Below, one piece after another: positions 27,007 through 34,782 of a DNA stretch of 57,978 nucleotides (position 1 is the first letter of the stretch; each line of letters starts with the position of its first letter). Made by a program: the position numbers and the translations under genes. The notes beneath the pieces were generated by a model. It made no database searches. It saw only the letters and a program-made list of their open reading frames with translations, and had not been told where the DNA came from. The DNA is from a virus, in IMG/VR virus record IMGVR_UViG_3300005253_000632, positions 1 to 57,978 of that record. One strand, given 5' to 3'.

Positions 27007-27444
27007 ATGCCAAAGAATCAACCGAGTGCAGACAGCGATAGCGAACAGGCCGGGGCCGCAACGCGCGGAACAGAAGCGGGCGGGGCGGCGGAAGTCGTTG
27101 CAGCCGGAGCGGGAGCGGGCGTAGCACAGTCCGGCGCGGGCGCGCAGTACGGTGTTGCGGGCGCCGAAGGCGTATCCGATATCGGGCAAGCCGAAGCCCA
27201 GATCAGAGAAAGCGTCCGAGCTTCCCAGAACAGCGGCGATCTCGATCAGTTCGTCCGGGCACACTATGCGCGGCAACTGTCCAACGCTGAGGACTACGAC
27301 AAGACGCTCAACAGCCTCAATCAGACTCAGCGCGAAATCACTGTCAAGCATGACGACGCCACCGACACCATCACGCTGGCCCAGCTTGCCAATGCGCTCA
27401 CCGTGCTGGGGCTCAAGCTATCAACGGAGGCACTCAAGAAATGA
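27007..27444 (+). CDS. Hypothetical Ala/Gly-rich protein
   Basis: 145 residues, first half Ala/Gly-rich and low complexity, second half helical with NSGDLDQFVRAHYARQL. GAAAGGAG upstream. Stop overlaps the next start (ATGA). No family recognised. Confidence 0.5.
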   Translation: MPKNQPSADSDSEQAGAATRGTEAGGAAEVVAAGAGAGVAQSGAGAQYGVAGAEGVSDIGQAEAQIRESVRASQNSGDLDQFVRAHYARQLSNAEDYDKTLNSLNQTQREITVKHDDATDTITLAQLANALTVLGLKLSTEALKK

Positions 27445-27704
27445 TGAAACGATTTTCAGCAATTCTGGCGGCCGGCCTTGTGACCTTGGCCTGCCTGGGC
27501 TGCCATACGCGCAATACAGGCGACGGCAGTTTCGCGATGACGTTCGGCACAACGCTGACGTTCTCGCACAATGGGCCGGAAGAGGGCGAATCGCAAGTGG
27601 GCATAGACGTGGAAGAGTGGATGCGACGCCCGGTAATTGAATGGCTCGTTGACGATGAGCAGTCCATCGACGACGAGCAGTCCATCGAAACGGACGTCGA
27701 ATGA
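27441..27704 (+). CDS. Putative lipoprotein
   Basis: 87 residues. MKRFSAILAAGLVTLACLGC is a signal with basic start, hydrophobic core and a Cys pair fitting a lipobox. Mature part is acidic and contains a tandem duplication DDEQSI-DDEQSI encoded by an 18-bp direct repeat near 27652-27687. Probably exported to the host envelope; may be superinfection exclusion or lysis-related, not shown. Confidence 0.55.
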   Translation: MMKRFSAILAAGLVTLACLGCHTRNTGDGSFAMTFGTTLTFSHNGPEEGESQVGIDVEEWMRRPVIEWLVDDEQSIDDEQSIETDVE

Positions 27705-27707
27705 AAA

Positions 27708-27741
27708 CGGGTGCCGGGCCGGACAGTCATAGCCCGACACC
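27708..27741 (+). terminator. Hairpin after lipoprotein gene
   Basis: GGGTGCCGGGC and GCCCGACACCC pair over 11 positions with one mismatch around a 12-nt loop, just past the stop. No clear U-tract. It faces the leftward gene that ends at 27866, so it may act as terminator or RNA end. Confidence 0.45.
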
Positions 27742-27865
27742 CTCGGAGGGGAGAGACTCTATTTCTGAATGAAACCTCGTTGCGATCACCAACTGCGCGG
27801 CTAACGACAGGACTTATAGCGTGACTAACAGCTCCGGGGGGCCGATGGTCGGCCAAGGTGCTTAA

Positions 27866-28108
27866 CTAGGCCCCCGTGTTGAGACTGACTGCACGACTGA
27901 TCGCCTGACTAACTGCACGACTGATGTCTTGATCGCTTCCCGTGAACTCTTCTTTGGGAATCTTCAGGGTCATTACATATGGCATTTTGATTATCACCTC
28001 CTTTCCTGTTATCTCAAGGTTGTCATACTGGACTCGGAGGTCGGTTGTGAACCCCGCTTCTCGCATATGGTCATTCACCAGTTGTAGCATCTCAAAGAGT
28101 TTTTCCAT
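27866..28108 (-). CDS. Hypothetical small acidic protein
   Basis: 80 residues, leftward, with GAAAGGA before ATG 28108. MEKLFEMLQLVNDHMREAGF suggests an N-terminal helix; the C-terminus repeats SRAVSQAISRAVS, from a short tandem DNA repeat. CGACACCCTCGGAGGGG occurs on both sides of the gene (27736 and 28128), as if the gene were a cassette. Confidence 0.5.
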   Translation of the reverse strand: MEKLFEMLQLVNDHMREAGFTTDLRVQYDNLEITGKEVIIKMPYVMTLKIPKEEFTGSDQDISRAVSQAISRAVSLNTGA

Positions 28109-28150
28109 GTGATATCCTTTCAGTTTCCGACACCCTCGGAGGGGGGAAGC

Positions 28151-28807
28151 CTAATAGTGCGGGCCGCGCCAACGTCCTACCCACACCCAATCATGGATAT
28201 GCTGCCATTGCGGCAAGCCCACCTCTAAAATGTCGCCGTCAAAATGTTCCCAAAAGGACGCCGGGGCATTGCAGCCGCCGTCGCCTTCCCCGATGTAAAC
28301 GAGCGGGCGTGGCCCATGCCACCTGCAAGCCTCGACTATGGCGTCGCATTCATAGGGCGGCCACGAAACGATCAGCACGTCTGCCCGATAGCGCTTGACC
28401 GCCTTGACGGCGGGCACCTTGCGAACGGGGAACACTGGCGGCGTTGGCCAGTCCTGTTCTCGATTGTCCGTGGCGATACACCGCACGCCATGCAGGCCCA
28501 GCGCCTTGCACAGCCAGCCGTTGCCGGCCATGATTTCCAGCACCGTTCGGCGGCCGATCCAATCGGCAAGCCGCGAGGTCCATTGCATGTCTACCAGCGC
28601 CCACATGCCGAAGCGAAGCGTCGCAAGGTCGCGAGCATCACAGTCGCGCATCAATATGGAGCGTTCCTCTGTGTCGAATCTTGACAAGAAGTCCGCCCGC
28701 AAACAGCCAAACTCATCGGTAGTGATCGGAATCCGATCTGGAACCCGCCGACATTCTAAGTCGTTCAAGAAGCGGGCCGTCTGGGGGCTGCGGAGCCTGC
28801 CTGTCAT
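28151..28807 (-). CDS. Class I methyltransferase-like protein
   Basis: 218 residues from ATG 28807 (start uncertain; 28819 also possible). Motif I is VLEIMAGNGWLCKAL, then CIATDNREQDW in place of the acidic motif II; the later VLIVSWPPYECDA has the PPY-like core seen in some nucleic-acid methyltransferases. The C-terminal 50 residues are Trp/His-rich. Substrate unknown. It runs divergent from the small lipoprotein gene at 28806 with no intergenic room. Confidence 0.6.
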   Translation of the reverse strand: MTGRLRSPQTARFLNDLECRRVPDRIPITTDEFGCLRADFLSRFDTEERSILMRDCDARDLATLRFGMWALVDMQWTSRLADWIGRRTVLEIMAGNGWLCKALGLHGVRCIATDNREQDWPTPPVFPVRKVPAVKAVKRYRADVLIVSWPPYECDAIVEACRWHGPRPLVYIGEGDGGCNAPASFWEHFDGDILEVGLPQWQHIHDWVWVGRWRGPHY

Positions 28808-29069
28808 GTTGCTCACCATTTTCTCAGGCTGCCTGGGCGGCGCGCGCGCCAACCCGGAAAACACGCAAGAGCTGCGCGACATTGTTGCCGAAACCGTCGA
28901 GACTACCACCAACACCATCTACGGCGACGCCAAATGGGTGGTGCTGGGGATGTTGGGGCTCGTGCTCTTGGCAGCGCTGGCATGGATCGCAGAGCGCGTT
29001 CTCGCTCGGCGCCACAAGCGCGAGACGACCAGGATGCTGCAACAAATAGCGGGCGATCAACGGGGCTAA
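28806..29069 (+). CDS. Small lipoprotein with coiled coil and membrane segment
   Basis: 87 residues from ATG 28806; GTG 28722 would add a basic stretch giving a more classic signal. Begins LLTIFSGCLGG with a lipobox-like FSGC, then a polar helix (ENTQELRDIVAETVETTTN), a membrane segment WVVLGMLGLVLLAALAWI and a basic end. The layout suits a spanin or envelope-spanning peptide. Ends 10 bp from the leftward gene at 29080. Confidence 0.55.
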   Translation: MLLTIFSGCLGGARANPENTQELRDIVAETVETTTNTIYGDAKWVVLGMLGLVLLAALAWIAERVLARRHKRETTRMLQQIAGDQRG

Positions 29070-29079
29070 TGCCACGCAA

Positions 29080-29172
29080 CTACCTCCGCCTAAACGATAA
29101 ACAGAATATCGCCGCCGCAAGCAACACGATGCAGAGCGAGTTCGCGTCCACTTGGCTCAGGCTACTCAGCAT
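29080..29172 (-). CDS. Tiny membrane peptide after csrA
   Basis: 30 residues, MLSSLSQVDANSLCIVLLAA then a hydrophobic run and FRRR end: one membrane segment with basic C-terminus. Its ATG overlaps the end of the csrA frame by 11 bp. Holin-like in size; function unknown. Confidence 0.45.
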   Translation of the reverse strand: MLSSLSQVDANSLCIVLLAAAIFCLSFRRR

Positions 29173-29395
29173 CGGGCATGTTACTTCTTCTCTTCATGTG
29201 TCCATCGTTATCCGGCACATTGAATATCGCCTGCTGAAACTTGACGGGCGGCGGCTCATCTTCGCGGACTATGCCAATTTCCGGAGGGGCCACGATGCAC
29301 AAGCGAACGCTCTGGCCGCGAATGCGCCCGATCGTAACGATGATATCGGGCCCGATTTTGATTGACTGTCCCGGCTCACGCGTGATTACGAGCAT
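29162..29395 (-). CDS. csrA: CsrA-family RNA-binding regulator
   Basis: 77 residues. MLVITREPGQSIKIG, IRGQSVRLCIVAP and IVREDEPP follow CsrA from the first residue; Arg6 and Arg44, the RNA contacts of the family, are present. CsrA dimers bind GGA motifs near ribosome sites to control translation and RNA stability. The C-terminal 27 residues are an extra tail with MKRR. Its start overlaps the stop of the upstream gene (TAATG). Targets could be host or phage mRNAs, many of which here carry GGA in the ribosome site. Confidence 0.85.
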   Translation of the reverse strand: MLVITREPGQSIKIGPDIIVTIGRIRGQSVRLCIVAPPEIGIVREDEPPPVKFQQAIFNVPDNDGHMKRRSNMPDAE

Positions 29396-29655
29396 TAGTG
29401 GGGCTCCTCGGCCACGAACAGCCCGGCCGTGCGGGCCGCCTCTTCAAGCTGCTGGTCGTCTTTCAGCACGTGCCAGTTCGGTTTGTGCGTGACCAGAAAT
29501 TCGGCCATGTCCTCGCAGGCTTCGTCAACCAATTTCGGAAGTCCGGCCTTGTGACCTTCAAGCCCAGCCATTGCATTGCCTAGCTTGGCGAGCAAGTCCA
29601 GCGCCTGACTTCCGGGATCATCTAATGCGTCCCGACAATTCTGGCAAAGACTCAT
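29395..29655 (-). CDS. Small helical protein upstream of csrA
   Basis: 86 residues from ATG 29655 with GGAGG six nt before. CQNCRDALDD at the N-terminus carries a Cys pair; the rest is helical (MAGLEGHKAGLPKLVDEACE). Overlaps csrA by TAATG, so it is the first gene of the leftward csrA operon. Unknown function. Confidence 0.55.
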   Translation of the reverse strand: MSLCQNCRDALDDPGSQALDLLAKLGNAMAGLEGHKAGLPKLVDEACEDMAEFLVTHKPNWHVLKDDQQLEEAARTAGLFVAEEPH

Positions 29656-29733
29656 CACAGCCTCCAATCAAAAGCCGACGCGCCGCAGGTACAGCAGAGA
29701 ACCCACGGCGCGCCGGGAAAGCGGCCCGCGAAT

Positions 29734-29822
29734 GTGGTTAGGTCACGGTGCCCCTGGAGAGAGATAGGGGTCGCGATCTGTCGCAGGCCGTTGGCATTCA
29801 ATTGATGATATGACCTAACCAC
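29734..29822. promoter_or_regulatory. 12-bp inverted repeat between divergent genes
   Basis: GTGGTTAGGTCA (29734-29745) and TGACCTAACCAC (29811-29822) are perfect complements 65 nt apart, in the 187-bp gap between the leftward csrA operon and the rightward metallopeptidase gene. The placement suits paired operators bound by one regulator, perhaps with looping. No other copy seen. Confidence 0.6.
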
Positions 29823-29842
29823 GCTGAAAGACTACAACACAA

Positions 29843-30172
29843 ATGACCCGCCGTCAACTGCAAAAACGAGCACGCGACATAATTGGTCTGCACTTGGCAA
29901 TGTGCGGGCTCAGTTGGAAATGCCTGCGAATCTTTGTACGCGAGGGATTGTCAACAGATCGTGGGGCGTGCTGGGCAGCCGTGCGGGTGCTGCGTGGCGC
30001 GACTTTCACCCTATACCTTGACTCAGAGCTATTGAACGGCGAAGGCCCGCCATTGGATTCGCTGATCGGGCACGAGGTTGGCCATATCGTACTAAATGGG
30101 TGCCAATTAAAATACGGGGCCGAGGAGCGGGCCTGCGACGTAATCGGTCGCATATTGGCCCGCACGAAATAG
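29843..30172 (+). CDS. Zinc metallopeptidase-like protein (HExxH)
   Basis: 109 residues. HEVGH at residues 77-81 is a zinc-protease motif, and AEERACDVIGR further on offers a Glu as third ligand, as in ImmA/IrrE-type peptidases. These cleave or inactivate phage repressors, fitting its place next to operator-like repeats. Too short for a full enzyme with regulatory domain. A DNA-binding partner gene was not recognised. Confidence 0.65.
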   Translation: MTRRQLQKRARDIIGLHLAMCGLSWKCLRIFVREGLSTDRGACWAAVRVLRGATFTLYLDSELLNGEGPPLDSLIGHEVGHIVLNGCQLKYGAEERACDVIGRILARTK

Positions 30173-30199
30173 GGACACTACATATTGGACGCCACTTGG

Positions 30200-30223
30200 C
30201 CTGCCACATCGGCAGGTTTTTTT
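30200..30223 (+). terminator. Rho-independent terminator
   Basis: CCTGCC-ACATC-GGCAGG followed by seven T. Textbook terminator 27 nt after the metallopeptidase stop, insulating the recombination operon that has its own promoter just downstream. Confidence 0.85.
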
Positions 30224-30247
30224 GTGCGCATTCATCTTGAATAGTGC

Positions 30248-30275
30248 TTGACAATCAAGTGGGATGTGGTAGATT
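30248..30275 (+). promoter_or_regulatory. Sigma70-type promoter, recombination operon
   Basis: TTGACA (30248-30253), 16-nt spacer, TAGATT (30270-30275). Lies 20 nt before the ATPase start and right after a terminator, so it should drive the recombination operon. Confidence 0.75.
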
Positions 30276-30294
30276 GAGGGAAAGGAGAAACCCA

Positions 30295-31587
30295 ATGAGC
30301 AACACGAATGGCAGGCGTATTACGCAATTGACGGCGGAGAACGTCAAGAGGATTCACGCCGTCAACATCACGCCGGACGGCGCAATCGTGCAAATCACCG
30401 GGCAAAACGGCGCGGGCAAATCCAGCGTGCTCGACAGTATCGCCTACTGCCTAGGCGGCAAGGACGAGATTCCATCGAGACCTATTCGCGAGGGCGCGGA
30501 CGAGGCCCGGGTGGTCATTGAGTTGGACGATCTTGTGGTCACGCGGCGGTGGAAGGGGGACAAGACCTACCTCACCGTCGAGTCCAAAGACGGGGCCAAG
30601 TTCCCTAGCCCGCAAGCGATGCTCGATAAGATGGTTGGGGATTTGTCGTTCGATCCGCTGGCCTTTAGCCGCATGTCGGCCAAGGATCAGGTGGCCACGC
30701 TCAAGAGCGTCGCCGGCCTGGACTTCAGCGAACTCGATCGCAAGCGACTGTACGCCTATGATGAGCGCACCATCGTGAACCGCAAGCTGAAAGACGCCAA
30801 CGGAGCGCTGGCCAACACGCCGGCAGTCGAAGCGCCGGCCGAGGCCGTGAGCATGGCCGAACTGATCGAGCAACAGAACACGGCCATCAAACAGGACGCG
30901 ACGAATAACAAGGTTCGAGCGGATCACAAGTTATGGAAGACAGAGGCCGACAGGCTTGCCAAGGCTCGCAAGCAGGCCGCAATCGCGCTCGCTGAACTCG
31001 ACGAGGATATCCGAGAAGCGCACGCCAGTTGTACCACACTAGATAAGCAGGTCGAATCGCTTCGCGACCCCGACCTCGACGCCATCGCAACTAAGATCGC
31101 AGGCGCGGAAGAGGCACAAGAGAAGGTCCGCGCCGCCGCGCAGCGCGCCGAACTCGTGGCCCAACGCGAACAGCACGGGGAGGCCTCTGACGCACTGACC
31201 AACAGGATTGACGGGATCGACCAGAAGAAACTCCAGATGGTTCGCGACGCGAACCTGCCGGTCGAGGGCCTGGGTTTCGACGAGGACGGCATTTCATTCA
31301 ACGGTCTGCCGTTTGATCAAGCCTCGTCTGCCGAGCAGCTTCGCGTGTCCGTTGCGATGGGCACGGCGTTGAATCCCAAGCTGCGCGTGATGCTGATCCG
31401 GGACGGCTCGCTGCTGGACAAGGACAGCCTCACAGTGCTGGAGGAGATGGCCGAGAAGAGCGACACTCAAGTGTGGCTTGAGCGCGTCAGCGACGGTGAG
31501 GACGTAGGGATTGTGATCGAGGATGGTTATGTGCGCGGGGCCGAAGTCGCGTCGGAGAATCCCGAAGCGGCCGCGAAAGCGAAATGA
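30295..31587 (+). CDS. SMC/RecF-like AAA ATPase
   Basis: 430 residues from ATG 30295 with AAAGGAG. Walker A is GQNGAGKSS (residues 36-44) after the N-terminal strand typical of SMC-like ABC ATPases; a coiled coil covers about residues 180-330 (LWKTEADRLAKARKQAA); the C-terminal part has SAEQLRVSVAMGTALN and VMLIRDGSLLD, signature and Walker B. Related ATPases sit beside RecT/exonuclease genes in many phages and probably help in DNA end processing or recombination. First gene of the operon. Confidence 0.85.
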   Translation: MSNTNGRRITQLTAENVKRIHAVNITPDGAIVQITGQNGAGKSSVLDSIAYCLGGKDEIPSRPIREGADEARVVIELDDLVVTRRWKGDKTYLTVESKDGAKFPSPQAMLDKMVGDLSFDPLAFSRMSAKDQVATLKSVAGLDFSELDRKRLYAYDERTIVNRKLKDANGALANTPAVEAPAEAVSMAELIEQQNTAIKQDATNNKVRADHKLWKTEADRLAKARKQAAIALAELDEDIREAHASCTTLDKQVESLRDPDLDAIATKIAGAEEAQEKVRAAAQRAELVAQREQHGEASDALTNRIDGIDQKKLQMVRDANLPVEGLGFDEDGISFNGLPFDQASSAEQLRVSVAMGTALNPKLRVMLIRDGSLLDKDSLTVLEEMAEKSDTQVWLERVSDGEDVGIVIEDGYVRGAEVASENPEAAAKAK

Positions 31588-31832
31588 AACAATCGCAAGC
31601 ACAGCAAATCCTCGAAGCCCTGAAACGTGGCGAAAGCATCACGGCGCTGGACGCTCTCAATTGGTTCGGTTGCTTCCGGCTCGCGGCGCGGGTTCACGAC
31701 TTGCGGCAGGCCGGACACCACATCAAAAGCGGAATCCGGGTGGGCAGCGGCAAGCCGGTGATGACCTATTACATGCACATAATGCTGAGAACGCCGCAGG
31801 TCCAAAGCGAGGTGCAGAATGTCCAAGGCTGA
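31584..31832 (+). CDS. Small helix-turn-helix protein
   Basis: 82 residues. QILEALKRGESITALDALNW and RLAARVHDLRQAGHHI match the helix-turn-helix domain often found in small phage proteins. Overlaps the ATPase gene by 4 bp. Probably DNA-binding within the recombination operon, role unknown. Confidence 0.65.
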   Translation: MKQSQAQQILEALKRGESITALDALNWFGCFRLAARVHDLRQAGHHIKSGIRVGSGKPVMTYYMHIMLRTPQVQSEVQNVQG

Positions 31833-32010
31833 TCCAACCTGGGGCGGGGCTCGCGAAGGCGCGGGACGCAAGCCGACCTATCCCGAATCGTCGCGCAGCC
31901 AAGTGTTCTGCCTGCCCGAGCGCCTGATCGACAAGCTCGCGCGGCTGGCCAAGCGAGAGGGCGAAACTGTCAACCGGTATTTGGCGCAGACAATTGAGGG
32001 CCTGAAATGA
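31819..32010 (+). CDS. Small DNA-binding-like protein
   Basis: 63 residues. WGGAREGAGRKP at the N-terminus is the GGAREGAGRK signature of short phage proteins, followed by FCLPERLIDKLARLAKREG, like a ribbon-helix-helix core. Overlaps both neighbours. Confidence 0.55.
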   Translation: MSKADPTWGGAREGAGRKPTYPESSRSQVFCLPERLIDKLARLAKREGETVNRYLAQTIEGLK

Positions 32011-32273
32011 ATGCTGCGGACCGCATGAAAGCGTTAGGGGCCTCGCTAGAAGCAATGCTAGAGGCGGCGACGGATCACGTTCTAAACGAACGAAAGATGA
32101 GCGCAAATGATCTGCTAGAGCTGTCGAAGCGGCTGCGAACCGAGTCAGTCCAATACGCCCGCGACTCCGAAGAGCAGCTCGTTCTAATGTTGGCGGCGGC
32201 CGGCTCCTCAGTATTGCTCATGCGAATCTTCGCAGCGAGCGAACAAGAAAACAAGGGAGGACCGACACAATGA
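32007..32273 (+). CDS. Hypothetical helical protein
   Basis: 88 residues, mainly helical with a hydrophobic stretch LVLMLAAAGSSVLLMRIF that may contact the membrane. Overlaps by ATGA on both sides in the operon. No family recognised. Confidence 0.5.
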   Translation: MNAADRMKALGASLEAMLEAATDHVLNERKMSANDLLELSKRLRTESVQYARDSEEQLVLMLAAAGSSVLLMRIFAASEQENKGGPTQ

Positions 32274-32497
32274 ACGGGTTCCCAGTGCAAGTACTCCGGA
32301 ACATGGGTCTGCGGTGTGTCGCAATGCGATACTATTGGTGGTTCAAGCATTTCCTTGAAGTTGGCCCGCTGGAAAATGCCGCGTATTTCCTATTGCTGCT
32401 CCGGAATCGAGATAAGCAATTGCCGGAGCCGTGGCAGCATTTGCGTCGCCAGTACGCACGCAAACGAATCACTGTTGCCAAAGGAGAAACGCAATGA
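32270..32497 (+). CDS. Hypothetical basic protein
   Basis: 75 residues, Tyr/Trp/Arg-rich, with YYWWFKHFLEVG and a basic end. Overlaps neighbours by 4 bp. Function unknown. Confidence 0.45.
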   Translation: MNGFPVQVLRNMGLRCVAMRYYWWFKHFLEVGPLENAAYFLLLLRNRDKQLPEPWQHLRRQYARKRITVAKGETQ

Positions 32498-32751
32498 GCG
32501 ACACGAGTCTCAAATGGATACAGGGTGACGAACCGGCCGTGCCGGCCAAGTGCGGGTGCGAGTTGCGCGGGCTGGCCGTGGTGCTGTGCCCATTGCACGC
32601 CGCAGCCCCGGACCTGCTCGCGGCGTGTGAGGATGCCGACATTTGGTTCGATCAGAACATGGCCTGCGAAACCAGTGCATCGTTTCAACGATTGCGGCAC
32701 AAGTTCACCGCCGCCATCGCCAAAGCCAAAGGAGAAACCAATGCCTCCTGA
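32494..32751 (+). CDS. Small modular phage protein, copy 1
   Basis: 85 residues from ATG 32494. N-terminus MSDTSLKWIQGDEPAVP, a CxC pair, then the module LLAACEDADIWFDQ ... AAIAKAKG. The 3' half is identical over about 101 nt to the gene at 38823-39083. Such short proteins with the LLAAxE...AIAKAK tail are common in phages; function unknown. Confidence 0.6.
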   Translation: MSDTSLKWIQGDEPAVPAKCGCELRGLAVVLCPLHAAAPDLLAACEDADIWFDQNMACETSASFQRLRHKFTAAIAKAKGETNAS

Positions 32752-33595
32752 GAACAGCATCACAATCGGCGCCTCGGAGTCGCCCGCGTTGTTCGGCCAC
32801 GGCAGCCCGATGGCCTTGTACGTACGCAAGCTGAACGGCCCGCCGCAGCACGATGGCCCAACGCCCGAGTGGCTGGAATGGGGGCTCAGGAATCAGCCCG
32901 CGATCATTGAAAAATACCGGGACGAGCACCCATTGCTCCAGGTGCGCCCAAATCACGAGCAGACGTTTCATCCGACCTGTCGCTGTATGCACGCCACGCC
33001 GGACGGGCTGATCAACGGCCACGATCGCGGGCTTGGGGTCCTGGAGGTCAAGAATGTGGCCGCATGGTTCGCGTCCGATTGGGATGACGGCGTGCCTGAG
33101 CGATATGTGATCCAGGTACAGCATCAAATGGCCTGCACCGGCCACAGGTGGGGGGCCGTCGCCGTGCTGATCGGCGGGTCACAGTATCGAGAGGGCGAGA
33201 TCGAACGAGACGAGCACCTGATCGCAGAGATTCAGAGCCGCTGCTGCACGATGGTCAAGCGTGTCGAGGCCAAGGACCCGCCGCCCGCGGACGCGAGTAC
33301 CGACTGCGGCATGGCCTTGGCCCGGCTGTACCCGCTCGAATCGGAGGACGTGATCCAGCTTCCCGGCGAAGCGATAGACTTGACGGCTCGGCTGGACGAG
33401 CTGGCGGCGGCGAAGACGGCAGGCGAAGCCGAAACCGAGGGGCTCCGCAACAAGATTAAGGCCATGCTGGGCAACTCGATTGCCGGCATTTTGCCGGACG
33501 GCCGGGCCTGGCGCTGGAAAACCGTGGACCGCAAGGCGTACAGCGTGGACGCGGGCTCGTCCCGCCAACTGCGGCTGCTGAAAGGGCTAAAATGA
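32741..33595 (+). CDS. YqaJ-type viral recombinase/exonuclease
   Basis: 284 residues from ATG 32741. IGASESPALFGHGSPMALYVRK at the start, LEVKNVAAW with the catalytic Glu-x-Lys, then VPERYVIQVQHQMACTG, all hallmarks of the YqaJ lambda-exonuclease-like fold. The 90-residue C-terminus with LTARLDELAAAKTAGEAE is the usual coiled extension. It resects DNA ends to give single strands for RecT, encoded 360 bp downstream. Confidence 0.88.
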   Translation: MPPENSITIGASESPALFGHGSPMALYVRKLNGPPQHDGPTPEWLEWGLRNQPAIIEKYRDEHPLLQVRPNHEQTFHPTCRCMHATPDGLINGHDRGLGVLEVKNVAAWFASDWDDGVPERYVIQVQHQMACTGHRWGAVAVLIGGSQYREGEIERDEHLIAEIQSRCCTMVKRVEAKDPPPADASTDCGMALARLYPLESEDVIQLPGEAIDLTARLDELAAAKTAGEAETEGLRNKIKAMLGNSIAGILPDGRAWRWKTVDRKAYSVDAGSSRQLRLLKGLK

Positions 33596-33780
33596 GCGAC
33601 ACGAAACACACGCCGGACATTCTGCAAACTATCAATGCCGATCAGGCCGCTGCGCTTGACACCCTGTGTGCCTATCTCAGCGACAAAACGTGTAGCCAGT
33701 GCGGCAAGCCGTTTTCTGCTCGTGCCTGTGGCCCGACACACGCCGCCATCGCCATCGCCAAGGCCAAGGGGGCGGAGTAA
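33592..33780 (+). CDS. Small Cys protein with AIAKAKG tail
   Basis: 62 residues, MSDTKHTPDILQTI..., CSQCGKPFSARAC in the middle and THAAIAIAKAKGAE at the end. Relative of the other short modular proteins. Between nuclease and RecT genes; role unknown. Confidence 0.55.
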   Translation: MSDTKHTPDILQTINADQAAALDTLCAYLSDKTCSQCGKPFSARACGPTHAAIAIAKAKGAE

Positions 33781-33956
33781 TGCAACTCGTTGCCCCGCTC
33801 ATTTTGTGGTTTGGCGAGCGCGAGTGGCTGATTCAGCAGCGCGTGATTCAGGCCGATATCTTCTGGCCTTCCAAGCGCCTACTCGGTGTCCAATGCCAAT
33901 TGAATCCTTTGCTGGGCTTCACTGACCGTTTTCTCTATTTGCGAGGTGAATCATAA
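33780..33956 (+). CDS. Hypothetical small protein
   Basis: 58 residues from ATG 33780, overlapping the previous stop (TAATG) and the RecT start. Hydrophobic and basic, with LVAPLILWFGEREWLI. No family recognised. Confidence 0.45.
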   Translation: MQLVAPLILWFGEREWLIQQRVIQADIFWPSKRLLGVQCQLNPLLGFTDRFLYLRGES

Positions 33957-34759
33957 TGACCACCCAACTGAGCACCACACAACAGCGCATGGGCGAATTC
34001 CGCAAGGCGTTGGAGCTCACTTATGGTGAGCAGATCAAAGCGTCACTGCCCTCGCCGCGCGACTTCAATCGCTTCTGCCAAGCCATGTTGACCTGCGCCG
34101 GCGTCAATCCCAAGCTGCTGGACACGACGCTGGAGAGCCGGATTGCCTGCGCAATCCAATGCGCACACCTGGGCCTGTTTCCCGACACGGTGATCGGCTA
34201 CGCATATTTGGTGCCGTTCTACAACAAGAGGAAGGGTGCGAGCGAATGCCACTTGATCCCCGGCTACAAAGGTCTAATGCAACTGGCCCGGCGCTCGGGC
34301 GAGATTAGCGTAATACAGGCACGCGCAGTCTACAGGGATGACGAGTTCAGGGTTGTGCTCGGCACGTCGGACCATCTGACCCACACGCCCGGCCCGAATT
34401 ATGACGGCGACGCGAGCCTGATTACTCATGTCTACGCTATCGCGGCCTACACATCCGGCGGAATGCAGTTTGAAACAATGACCCGCGAGCGGGTTGAGAC
34501 CTATCGAGCCCGAAGCCGGGCCGGCCAGTCCGGTCCGTGGGTGACAGATTGGCTGCCAATGGCCCTCAAGACCGTCATTAAGCGGCTGATCCCGTTTCTG
34601 CCGAGTGCGACGGCTGCCATTCATGCTGCCCAACTCGACGATATGGACGAGCGCGGCGTGCCACAAAACCTGCATGCGCATGGCGTTAATATCATTGACG
34701 CCGCAACCGAACCGCCCGACAATGGCGATCAGGCACCTGCGGATGGTGCCGATAACTGA
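33956..34759 (+). CDS. recT: RecT-family single-strand annealing protein
   Basis: 267 residues. PRDFNRFCQAMLTCAGVNPKL, SIACAIQCAHLGLFPDTVIG-like helix, AYLVPFYNK and CHLIPGYKGLMQLARRSG are the RecT core, followed by TREEVE-like MTRERVETYRARS and VTDWLPMALKTVIKRL. It anneals the single strands made by the YqaJ nuclease, for recombination and probably replication restart. The C-terminal 50 residues are Pro/Asp-rich and flexible. Confident call. Confidence 0.9.
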   Translation: MTTQLSTTQQRMGEFRKALELTYGEQIKASLPSPRDFNRFCQAMLTCAGVNPKLLDTTLESRIACAIQCAHLGLFPDTVIGYAYLVPFYNKRKGASECHLIPGYKGLMQLARRSGEISVIQARAVYRDDEFRVVLGTSDHLTHTPGPNYDGDASLITHVYAIAAYTSGGMQFETMTRERVETYRARSRAGQSGPWVTDWLPMALKTVIKRLIPFLPSATAAIHAAQLDDMDERGVPQNLHAHGVNIIDAATEPPDNGDQAPADGADN

Positions 34760-34782
34760 AACGCCATTTGCGAGGATTCGAC

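Noticed and set aside
29069-29365. Rightward frame opposite csrA and the tiny membrane gene
   Set aside because: It begins at a TAATG overlap, but csrA on the other strand is clearly real and this product has no recognisable features.
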